NCBI GenBank assembly: GCA_014238415.1
Contig: JABABA010000003.1
Location: forward strand, 62,001-126,000
DNA: 64,000 nucleotides
Reading direction: 5' to 3'
Source of the DNA: Planctomycetota bacterium
GTDB lineage: Bacteria > Planctomycetota > UBA1135 > GCA-002686595
The notes below the pieces were generated by a model. That model was not told the DNA's origin and did not search any database. It was given only the letters and a program-made list of their open reading frames with translations. The translations under genes were made by a program, and so were the position numbers. How positions within the stretch are numbered: position 1 is the stretch's first letter; every line of letters starts with the position of its first letter. Positions 1 through 7,310 of this stretch are shown here, piece by piece.

Positions 1-1025
1 ATGCCCGGGGCCGGCGACCGGTGCTGCTCCTGACCCTCCTTGGCACAGCCCTTTCCTATGTGATCTGGTTCTTCGCGGGCCCTTTCTGGCTCCTGATCGT
101 AGCGCGCCTGCTTGGAGGCATCATGGCGGGCAACATCTCCACCGCTACAGCAGTGGTCGCTGATGTAACCGAGGGTCCCGAGCGCGCCAAAGGAATGGGC
201 ATGATCGGGGCGGGCATCGGGTTGGGATTTGTGCTCGGACCCGCCCTGGGTGGCTTGACCGCGAACTGGGACCTGACCTCCAGCCTGCCGGGGTTGGTCC
301 CCTTTGGCCTCAATCCCTTCAGTGGCTGCGCACTTCTCGCATTCGGAATTTCACTGTTGAATTTCATCGTGGCCCTGCGCTCCCTGCCCGAGACCCTGCC
401 CCCGGAACGGCGGGGAACAGACGCCAGAACGCGCACCCTGCATCCCTTCAAAGCCCTCAAGAGTATTGACGATCCAAAACTGCGACGCACGAACCTGGCC
501 TACTTCAGCTACCTCCTGGCCTTCGCCGCGATGGAATTCACCCTGGCGTTCTTGACCACCAGCCGCCTGGACTTTGACCCCATGGACAACGCCTATATGT
601 TCGTCTTTGTGGGCCTGACCATTGCCCTCGTGCAGGGAGGACTGGTGCGCCGCCTGAGCCCGATTCTTGGGGAGGGCAAGCTCGGCCGTTTGGGGGTCAT
701 GCTGACCGTTCCGGGGTTTTTGATTGTGGGCTTGACCCACAGCACGGGGCAGCTCTATGTGGGCCTCGGATTCCTGTCGCTGGGCTCAGCCCTTGTCATG
801 CCTTCCCTTTCGGCTCTGGCCAGTCGCCTCTCACCCGCAGCCTCCCAAGGTCTTTCCCTGGGGGTTTTCCGCTCACTGGGTAGCGCCGCTCGGGCAGCGG
901 GGCCAATCATTGGGGGTGGGCTATTTTTCAGTTGGGCCTCGGAAGCGCCCTACCTGTTGGGCGCGGCCTTCCTGTTGATTCCCCTCGTACTTCTCCAGGG
1001 GGTCAGCGCGCCCGACGCAAACTGA
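1..1025 (+). CDS. MFS transporter, 5' end cut by window
   Basis: Integral membrane transporter of the major facilitator superfamily; the substrate cannot be read from sequence. The reading frame is open from base 3 and begins Ala-Arg-Gly-Arg-Arg-Pro-Val-Leu-Leu, which matches the end of MFS motif A (DRxGRRPVLL) in the loop between helices 2 and 3. About the first 60-70 residues therefore lie outside the window. The rest has many hydrophobic segments, a glycine-rich stretch (MGMIGAGIGLGFVLGPALGG) typical of helix 5 motif C of drug/H+ antiporters, and a central basic loop near residues 110-150. It resembles TetA-type multidrug exporters, but that is only a family guess. The apparent GTG at 21 is internal, not the start. 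Confidence 0.85.
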   Translation, partial: ARGRRPVLLLTLLGTALSYVIWFFAGPFWLLIVARLLGGIMAGNISTATAVVADVTEGPERAKGMGMIGAGIGLGFVLGPALGGLTANWDLTSSLPGLVPFGLNPFSGCALLAFGISLLNFIVALRSLPETLPPERRGTDARTRTLHPFKALKSIDDPKLRRTNLAYFSYLLAFAAMEFTLAFLTTSRLDFDPMDNAYMFVFVGLTIALVQGGLVRRLSPILGEGKLGRLGVMLTVPGFLIVGLTHSTGQLYVGLGFLSLGSALVMPSLSALASRLSPAASQGLSLGVFRSLGSAARAAGPIIGGGLFFSWASEAPYLLGAAFLLIPLVLLQGVSAPDAN

Positions 1026-1240
1026 GTTGCACCGGGCGCGCTGCCTTCACGACAAACGCGAGAGCAGGCGAGCAGGAAGGAGACACCTGCCTCCCCCTCA
1101 AAACCGAGCGATAGGCCTACGAACCGATTCGTCTCCGAGGACCCCAGCAAGAGGTCCATTGCGAGCAAAAACGATTAGTGCCTTCATTAGGACACCTGAT
1201 TTCAAAAAAATCCCGTCCCTCAACGATTCGCTTGCTTTGA

Positions 1241-2083
1241 TCAGGTATCTCGCGCCAATCGATCGGCAACTTCGGTCACGACCTCGTGTCCCAATTCGAT
1301 CACCTCCGCAACTGCAGACACATCGAACAGCCCTTGCTTCGCGAGCTTGGGCTGCAACAGGAGCGCCGGCGGATTGCAAGCCACATGAGCCTTGGTCAGG
1401 TGGTTGCAGACAATCGCCAGGCCCGCACCAAGAGCACGCACCAGGCCCGGACTCGCAGGGGGTCTCGCCTCAAGATCAGCTGCGGGCAATGGCCCCGCAG
1501 CGTGATCCGACTCGATGGCATTCAAATCCACCGCCACCACCGGCAAGTCAGAAAGGTTCGCCGCAGCCTCCAGGGGCAAGGGGCAAGCGAGGCCCCCATC
1601 ACCCAGCCAGCGATGCTCCACCAGAATCGGTCGAAAGACCCCGGGGATCGCTGATGATGCACGCATGGCCGTCAACAAGGACCCGCGCTCCAACCAGAAC
1701 TCCGCTCCGGTATCCAAGTCCACAGCCACGGCCCGATAGGGCAGCTCAAGGTCCTCGATCAACTGGTCCCCAATGAACTGGTGCACAAAACGCGCCATCT
1801 TCTCCCCGGTGAACAGCCCGCCCCGGGGCAAAGACACATCCATCATGGCCAGCAGGTCCCGGCGGGAAAGCCCCCGAACCGCTTCCTCATAGTCGTCAAG
1901 CACCCCAGCGGCAAGCACCCCGCCCACCACGGAACCGATCGAGCACCCCGCAACGGCTGATACCTCAATGCCCTGTTCTTGAAGGCCCCGGATCACACCG
2001 ATGTGAGCAAATCCCCGCGCAGCTCCTCCGCCGAGGGCCAGGACCACCTGCTTTCCAAGCTGGCTCTTGAGGGAGCTTGTCAT
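1241..2083 (-). CDS. Patatin-like phospholipase family protein (RssA-like)
   Basis: Predicted serine lipid acyl hydrolase of 280 residues with the patatin Ser-Asp dyad. Visible motifs are the oxyanion-hole loop GGGAARG (residues 18-24), the nucleophile elbow GCSIG (Ser48) and the DGG motif with catalytic Asp162. This small single-domain form resembles bacterial RssA/NTE-family proteins, which act on phospholipids or lysophospholipids; the true substrate is unknown. No signal peptide is seen, so it is probably cytoplasmic or membrane-associated. The frame extends upstream to a TTG at 2263, but the ATG at 2083 fits the family N-terminus and leaves about 100 bases to the upstream gene. It follows the thioredoxin-like gene on the same strand and may be co-transcribed with it. 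Confidence 0.85.
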   Translation of the reverse strand: MTSSLKSQLGKQVVLALGGGAARGFAHIGVIRGLQEQGIEVSAVAGCSIGSVVGGVLAAGVLDDYEEAVRGLSRRDLLAMMDVSLPRGGLFTGEKMARFVHQFIGDQLIEDLELPYRAVAVDLDTGAEFWLERGSLLTAMRASSAIPGVFRPILVEHRWLGDGGLACPLPLEAAANLSDLPVVAVDLNAIESDHAAGPLPAADLEARPPASPGLVRALGAGLAIVCNHLTKAHVACNPPALLLQPKLAKQGLFDVSAVAEVIELGHEVVTEVADRLARDT

Positions 2084-2183
2084 GGATTCAGCATAACTGC
2101 TGACGCCAGCCCGAAACACACTCCAGGCACCTTCGATCCTGGGGCGAAGGTGCGTAGGATTTGCCTGGCCCTTATGTCGGCAG

Positions 2184-3191
2184 TTACTTCCTGGCCCACT
2201 CTGCCAGCACCTCAGCCCGCACGGCCACTTTGGTGCCTGCATGCTTGGAGGCCATCTTGGCAATGCGGCGGCTGAGTTTCTCGTCGGGGCCGTCCTCGTA
2301 GAAAGCGCGCTCGAGGCGACTCAGTTCCTTGGCGGCGGCGAGTTCCTGCTTGGCCTCCTCGATGGTCTCCGCCAAGGGCTCAAGGCGTCCAAGCAGCACA
2401 TCATCGCGCTTAGAACCCTTCAGCAAGACGTCCACGAGTTCCTTTGCGCGCTGGGGGTAACCGTTCCCCAGGAGCCACTCAGCCCGCGCAACAAAACTGG
2501 AGAAAGCACGATCCAGTTCCTCCCTTTCTTCTCCCAGGGCCACAGCGGCAGCGCCTTCCGCATCGGCCTCTTCCTTGGCCAGGGCTGCCCTGGCCTTGGC
2601 CCACTGACCCTTGACCCGCAGCTTGCGAACCTTGGCGGCCTCCTTTGGCAGACCCTTGGGACCCTTCTTGCTGCGCGCGATGGCGGCATCGATCTCGTCG
2701 GTGATCTTGCCGTGATCCCTGAGAGGATTGCCCATGGAAACGATCTTGCCGGTTTCGTCCAGCAGAGCGTAGTTCGGCAAGCCTTTGGCGCCCGTCATGA
2801 ACGGACGCTCTCTTGTCCACATCATCTCTCGCCCGAGCCACTTACGGGCCGCAGCGAATTTCATGAACTTCTGCTCGTCAGCGCCCTGGCATTCCACCAG
2901 GATCACGGCGAGATCACTTCCATATTCTTCCTTCAACTTGACGGTGGCCGGCACGGACCCCCCAACACAGGGGCCTCACCTTGTGCCCCAGAACTCCACC
3001 AGGACCGGTGTACCTCTAAGGTCCTTGAAGGACTTGACGCCGAAAGAATCCGCCGGGGCCTTGGAAAAGGTCTTGTCGATCTGATCGCCGACCTTGACAT
3101 TTTCGAGAGCTCCGCTGCCGGGATTGAAATTGAATGCTGAACAGACCAGCGCGAGGCCAGCCAACCCAATGGCAAGAGAAAGGTTCTTCAT
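2184..3191 (-). CDS. Thioredoxin/TlpA-like secreted protein with in-frame TGA: candidate selenoprotein
   Basis: Exported thiol-disulfide oxidoreductase-like protein of 335 residues if the TGA at 2976-2978 is read through. It starts MKNLSLAIGLAGLALVCSAF, a signal peptide, followed by a linker and a thioredoxin fold. Around the active site the sequence is F-W-G-T-R-[TGA]-G-P-C. Residue 72 is thus exactly where thioredoxins have the first, nucleophilic Cys of CGPC, giving U72-G-P-C75. The frame stays open and thioredoxin-like on both sides (PVLVEFW before; SVPATVKLKEEYG after, then a helical charged C-terminal region of about 150 residues). Known UxxC thioredoxin-fold selenoproteins make selenocysteine the natural reading. 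A nonsense mutation or sequencing error from TGC/TGT is the alternative. Whether the host has SelA, SelB and tRNA-Sec is not visible here. Confidence 0.7.
2976..2978 (-). promoter_or_regulatory. In-frame UGA at thioredoxin active site, putative selenocysteine codon
   Basis: The TGA replaces the first Cys of a CxxC motif (Thr-Arg-TGA-Gly-Pro-Cys). In the transcript the next bases can form two alternative hairpins. One pairs GGCCCC (2970-2975) with GGGG-U-CC (2955-2961) around an 8-base loop. The other has an apical loop UCCGUG 18 bases after the UGA, inside the 16-37 base window used for bacterial SECIS elements, but its stem is interrupted. Neither fold is a clean match to the E. coli SECIS consensus, so the RNA support is weak while the protein-level support is good. 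Confidence 0.5.
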
Positions 3192-3321
3192 GATCGGCCT
3201 ATCATTACAAATCAACAGCGATGAATTGGATGTCCAGTTGGTTTCCAAGGGCACTGTCCCAGCCCAGGACCTCTCAAGAGACGTATTCAGATGCTCCGGG
3301 GGCCCGGTCGATGCTCTCTCC

Positions 3322-3363
3322 ATGACCCTGCGCCCTGCTCTCATGACCCTGCGTCCCGCCCTC
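3322..3363 (+). repeat. Tandem 21-base duplication containing the start codon
   Basis: Two adjacent 21-base units (3322-3342 and 3343-3363), each starting ATGACCCTGCG and encoding MTLRPAL, differ at three positions, all synonymous. The gene therefore has two equivalent in-frame ATG starts. Confidence 0.8.
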
Positions 3364-3693
3364 GTGGCCCTGCCCCTGGCTCTCTGTTGCCTTGGAACCC
3401 CCTCCTTCCAAGACCCGGACAGCCTCGCTGCCCTGGAGAAGACCATTGCCGCTCAGGCCAAGACCATTGCCGCAAGTGAAACACGCCTGACCCGGCTGGA
3501 GGAGTACCTCAGCACCCAGGCCGCCGCCGAAAGCGCGTTCGTCGCGTCCACCCAAGCCGCTCGCAAGGCAGGCTTCGTGGCGGGCATCAACCCCGCCTCG
3601 CGGGAGATCCTGATCAGCGCCTGGGCCGCACGAGCCGAGGCACGCAACACCGGTCTGCCCACCGCTCTACCCAAGGCCAGCACAAGGGACTAG
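3322..3693 (+). CDS. Small secreted coiled-coil protein, unknown function
   Basis: I do not recognise this 123-residue protein. It begins with a hydrophobic leader (LVALPLALCCLGTPSFQ) ending in a plausible signal-peptidase site. The leader is followed by a heptad-like segment rich in Ala, Thr, Glu and Gln containing two copies of a KTIAA phrase, then an Ala/Arg-rich tail. The start codon lies in a 21-base tandem duplication, so ATG at 3322 and ATG at 3343 both give a workable signal peptide. It is divergent from the thioredoxin-like gene, with 130 bases between the two starts. It could be a small periplasmic structural or adaptor protein; this is inference. Confidence 0.55.
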   Translation: MTLRPALMTLRPALVALPLALCCLGTPSFQDPDSLAALEKTIAAQAKTIAASETRLTRLEEYLSTQAAAESAFVASTQAARKAGFVAGINPASREILISAWAARAEARNTGLPTALPKASTRD

Positions 3694-3714
3694 AACCGGC
3701 CGCCCCCAGCTGGG

Positions 3715-4650
3715 ATGATCTCTTGCTCCATGGACGAGTGGATTGATCAATACCTGCAGCGCCTAAAGAATGCCCGTGGTGTCTCCGTGCACACCCTACG
3801 AGCCTACGGCACAGATCTGGCGACCTTTGATGCCTTTTGTGCCGAACGCGGAATCGAAGCACCCAGCGACCTGGCGCCACGCGCCATGCGCGCCTACCTG
3901 GGACAACTGGAAGACCAGGGGCTCGCTGGCACTTCAGTACAACGCAAACTCTCCTCGGTGCGTGGTCTGCTCAAGTGGTTGGTGGAAGAGGGGCAGCTCG
4001 AAGCCAGCCCCGCCGTTGGCTTGCGCCGCCGCCGAACCCCGCGCAACCTGCCCGGGGTTCTTTCTGAGAAAGAGGTAGACGATCTGCTCGCCGCCCCGGA
4101 TACAACCACGCCCACTGGCCGCCGGGACCAGGCCCTGCTTGAAGTGATCTACTCAGCCGGCACACGAGCGGCGGAAACCGTGGGCCTCAATGCTGAAGAT
4201 CTGGATCTCAAAGCGGGCACCGCGCGAGTCATGGGCAAGGGCGGCAAGCAACGACTGGTAGCTCTGGGTAGTCACGCCCTCTCCGCCATCGCCGCTTACC
4301 GGGAAGATTCAGACCGCCCCAAACCCGTCGCCGCAGCAGGAGACGCGTTATTCCTCGGTCCGCGGGGTACACGCCTGACCGTTCGGACCCTTGAGCGCGT
4401 AGTGGAACGCAATCTCACGCGAGCCCACATTCACCGCCGCGCCACACCCCACACCCTGCGCCACTCATTCGCCACCCACCTGCTCGACCGTGGCGCAGAC
4501 CTGCGCAGCGTGCAAGAGATGCTGGGCCACGCCCATCTGGTCACCACGCAAATCTACACCCACCTTTCAATCGAGCGCCTGCGCGAGGTCTATGAGCAGG
4601 CCCATCCCAGGGCAGCGGCGGAACTGGAAAAGGAAAGCTCCAAGGGCTAG
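3715..4650 (+). CDS. xerC: Tyrosine recombinase XerC/XerD family
   Basis: Site-specific tyrosine recombinase of 311 residues, the normal size for XerC/XerD, which resolve chromosome dimers at dif. The N-terminal SAM-like core-binding domain covers residues 6-100, with the family phrase [12 protein letters not shown]. The catalytic domain covers about residues 115-300. Catalytic residues visible are Arg151 (AGTRAAE), Lys175 (GKGGK), His246 and Arg249 ([12 protein letters not shown]), His272 (LGHAHL) and Tyr281 (QIYTH), so the set is complete. ATG at 3730 (MDEWIDQYL) is an alternative start. Its stop codon shares the palindrome CTAG with the stop of the convergent oxidoreductase gene. No integrase-type arm-binding domain or mobile-element context is present, so a housekeeping role is likely. 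XerC versus XerD cannot be settled here. Confidence 0.88.
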   Translation: MISCSMDEWIDQYLQRLKNARGVSVHTLRAYGTDLATFDAFCAERGIEAPSDLAPRAMRAYLGQLEDQGLAGTSVQRKLSSVRGLLKWLVEEGQLEASPAVGLRRRRTPRNLPGVLSEKEVDDLLAAPDTTTPTGRRDQALLEVIYSAGTRAAETVGLNAEDLDLKAGTARVMGKGGKQRLVALGSHALSAIAAYREDSDRPKPVAAAGDALFLGPRGTRLTVRTLERVVERNLTRAHIHRRATPHTLRHSFATHLLDRGADLRSVQEMLGHAHLVTTQIYTHLSIERLREVYEQAHPRAAAELEKESSKG

Positions 4651-5957
4651 AACTCCCAGCCGTCTCGCACGGGTGAGCCCAGGAACTCCTCAGCCTCTGG
4701 GATTTGTTCCGCCAGATCAGCGCTCCTGCAACCTGTGAGCTTCTTCCCCGCGCGAAGCGCCACATTGCCCAGCAGCACCGTTTCGGAAAGGTTACCCGAG
4801 TAGGAAAATTCGCAGGTGGTGGGACCGCCCTCGCGAATCGCGCGGAACCACTCCGCGTGGTGGCCGATGGAAGGGGCAATCGTGCGCTCAGGAGGAACGA
4901 ACTCAGCGAAGTCCTTCTCTGGCAGCAGCCTGTGGCGCCCATAGTCCGCACACAGAACGCCCTTGTCCCCTATGAACACACAGCCATCCCCCCACTGGAT
5001 CTTCTGACCATCAGGGGCCACGAGATCCGGCTTGTGTCCGCCATCCCACCAATGAACATCAACCGCACTGCGAGGGCCGCGGGCCGGATGTCCCCAGGTG
5101 ACATGAATCCACGAGGGCGTACCCACAGGATGCACCGGTGGCCCTTCGGATTCTGTGCTGTCAGGCAGATACAGATCCAAAGCCCAGTGCACCAGATCCA
5201 GATGATGACAGCCCATGTCACCAAGAGTTCCCGTGCCATAATTCCAGAAGCGACGCCAGTTGGCCCGATGCAAGCCCGCGCTGTAGGGCCGAGCCGGCAC
5301 TGGCCCCTGCCATAGATCCCAGTTCAGGTTCTCGGGCACGGGTACCTCCTCGCCGAAGCGTCCGTCTGACCAGCTCTTGCCACAGACCACATGCACTTGG
5401 GAAACGGAACCGATTGATCCCGCGCGGATCAGCTCCACCACCCGGCGATAGTTTTCCCCAGCGTGGATCTGAGTGCCCATCTGGGTCGGTCGGCCGCTGG
5501 CGGCCGCCACCCTGCGCACCAAACGAACCTCTTCCACCGTGTGGGCCAGCGGCTTTTCACAATAGACCGCCAGTCCTGCACGCAGGCCACCAACGGTTGG
5601 ATGGGCGTGGGTGTGGTCCGGAGTCGATACCAGGAGCGCATCCAAGCCTCCCGCATCAATCAGCTCCCGGTAGTCGCTATAGACCTTGATCCCTGAAGGG
5701 TCATGGCCCCTTGCCTCCAGAGTCTTCTGAGCAGCATTGACCTGCATCGAATCCACATCACAGATCGCCACGATTTGCTCTCCCAAGATGCTGGCCAAAT
5801 TCCCAGCTCCACGGCCGCCCACTCCGACAATCGCCACGCGCACCTTGTCGCGTAAGGGACCGAACCGCAGAAAAGGGCCCGCGGCGGGCAGGAGGGCAGC
5901 AGACAAGAACGCCCGCCGGGGCAGACGGGAGGATGCGGAAGATGAGCCTTGGGCCAT
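4647..5957 (-). CDS. Gfo/Idh/MocA family oxidoreductase with Tat leader
   Basis: NAD(P)-dependent sugar or polyol dehydrogenase-like protein of 436 residues, predicted to be exported through Tat. The leader has twin arginines (LPRRAFLSAALLPAAG, residues 12-27). A Rossmann domain follows, with VAIVGVGGRGAGN (residues 41-53), the acidic CDVD end of beta-2 and the conserved EKP (Glu134-Lys135-Pro136) that carries the catalytic Lys. The C-terminal alpha/beta domain includes GDMGCHHLD, the His/Asp motif of the family. Secreted members like this are numerous in Planctomycetota and are assumed to act on carbohydrates in the periplasm with tightly bound cofactor; the substrate is unknown. It converges with the recombinase gene, overlapping by 4 bases. 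Confidence 0.9.
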   Translation of the reverse strand: MAQGSSSASSRLPRRAFLSAALLPAAGPFLRFGPLRDKVRVAIVGVGGRGAGNLASILGEQIVAICDVDSMQVNAAQKTLEARGHDPSGIKVYSDYRELIDAGGLDALLVSTPDHTHAHPTVGGLRAGLAVYCEKPLAHTVEEVRLVRRVAAASGRPTQMGTQIHAGENYRRVVELIRAGSIGSVSQVHVVCGKSWSDGRFGEEVPVPENLNWDLWQGPVPARPYSAGLHRANWRRFWNYGTGTLGDMGCHHLDLVHWALDLYLPDSTESEGPPVHPVGTPSWIHVTWGHPARGPRSAVDVHWWDGGHKPDLVAPDGQKIQWGDGCVFIGDKGVLCADYGRHRLLPEKDFAEFVPPERTIAPSIGHHAEWFRAIREGGPTTCEFSYSGNLSETVLLGNVALRAGKKLTGCRSADLAEQIPEAEEFLGSPVRDGWEF

Positions 5958-6192
5958 GGAGTGCAGGGGAAGTGAGATGAGGAGAGAGCTGTGCAGAACC
6001 GGTTCGCAGCGCCCACCCTATCAGCCCCATGCCATGGTCGACAGCCGCAGGCTGAACCCCGGCCCAATCCACCAAGCAGGCACCGCTCTCACACCTCCAA
6101 CACAACAACTCGGCCACAATTGAAAGCCAACCCTGCCCACCAGCCGCCCCGCTCGCTACCGTAGCCCCGCGCGATCTCCGCGCCCCCCAACC

Positions 6193-7248
6193 ATGAGCGA
6201 AGCAAGACAAGACCTTTCAATCGGAATCGTCGGCCTCGGTGCCGTGGCCGGCGCACACATCGAAGCATTTCAAGCGGTCACAGGTGCCAACATCACCGCC
6301 GTCAGTTCCCGTCGTTCATTGAACGAAGCGGAACTCGCAGCCAAGTATGGTCAGCCTCTGCGCCCGGTGAGCTCCTACGACGAACTACTTGCAGACTCCG
6401 ATATCGACACGGTGGACATCTGTACCCCCCACCACCTTCACACAGAACAGGCCATCGCCGCCGCGGAAGCTGGCAAGAATATAATCATCGAAAAGCCAAT
6501 CAGTACGAACTGGGAAGACGCACTGCGCATTGAAGCTGCAGTCAAGGCCAACGGGGTGCAGGCCATGGTTTGTTTCGAGTGTCGTTTCAGCGCTCAGTTT
6601 TCTCTCGTTCGCTCCATGCTTGACCAGGAAATGATCGGCGATGTGCACTACGCGGAGATCGATTACTTTCACGGCATCGGGCCCTGGATCGGACAATTCC
6701 CCTGGAATGTCAAGAAGGAAATCGGCACATCCAGCCTGGCCACCGCAGGCTGCCACGCCCTGGACGCGATCCTGTTCCTGATGGACGGCGAGGTCGAAGA
6801 AGTCACCAGCATCAGCACCAAGTCCAACTCAAAGATCTTTGAGCCCTACGAGTACGACACAACCTGCGTGACCTTGCTGCGTTTCGCCGATGGTCGCATA
6901 GCCAAGTGCGCTTCCGCCATCGATTGTCTGCAGCCCTACTATTTTCATGTGCACTTGTTGGGCAGCCACGGCTCGATCCTCGACGACCGTTTCTACAGCC
7001 ACAAACTCGACGGGCTCAATCGTGCCAAATGGTCCAAACTGGAAACCAGCCTGATCGACTCGGGCGATGTTACCGACCACCCCTACCAGCCCCAGTTCCA
7101 GGCCTTCACCGACAGCACACAAGCAGGCAAGCCCATGCCGCGCACAAGTCTCGAAACAGCCATGGAGACCCACCGGGTCATGTTTGCGGCAGATCTGTCT
7201 GCAGCGGAGGGCCGACCCGTACGACTTGACGAGTTACCAAGAGCGTGA
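6193..7248 (+). CDS. Gfo/Idh/MocA family oxidoreductase, cytoplasmic
   Basis: NAD(P)-dependent oxidoreductase of 351 residues without a signal peptide. The Rossmann motif is [16 protein letters not shown] (residues 11-26) and the catalytic-Lys motif is EKP (Glu100-Lys101-Pro102). ATAGCHALD is the C-terminal domain His/Asp signature. The N-terminus [12 protein letters not shown] and the SSYDELLAD phrase are typical of myo-inositol or scyllo-inositol dehydrogenase-like members, but the substrate cannot be fixed. It is divergent from the Tat-exported paralog, with 235 bases between, a region where no strong promoter was identified. The two may serve related sugar chemistry in different compartments; that is inference. 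Confidence 0.9.
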   Translation: MSEARQDLSIGIVGLGAVAGAHIEAFQAVTGANITAVSSRRSLNEAELAAKYGQPLRPVSSYDELLADSDIDTVDICTPHHLHTEQAIAAAEAGKNIIIEKPISTNWEDALRIEAAVKANGVQAMVCFECRFSAQFSLVRSMLDQEMIGDVHYAEIDYFHGIGPWIGQFPWNVKKEIGTSSLATAGCHALDAILFLMDGEVEEVTSISTKSNSKIFEPYEYDTTCVTLLRFADGRIAKCASAIDCLQPYYFHVHLLGSHGSILDDRFYSHKLDGLNRAKWSKLETSLIDSGDVTDHPYQPQFQAFTDSTQAGKPMPRTSLETAMETHRVMFAADLSAAEGRPVRLDELPRA

Positions 7249-7310
7249 GAAGGACTATGCTGAAAGTAGGCCCGCTCGGCTGGGCCAAGGCCAGATAAGC
7301 AATTCTCCCG

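Noticed and set aside
2954..2978. Frameshift or two separate genes instead of a selenoprotein
   Set aside because: Both parts are in the same frame with only a TGA between them, and the second part has no start or ribosome-binding site of its own.
2241..3140. Long plus-strand open frame opposite the thioredoxin-like gene
   Set aside because: It is a codon-bias shadow: the minus strand has signal peptide and thioredoxin motifs, and the plus frame shows no family features.
3715..4650. Xer-type recombinase as part of a mobile element or integron
   Set aside because: No attachment site, repeats, cassette array or phage genes nearby, and size and motifs fit housekeeping XerC/D.
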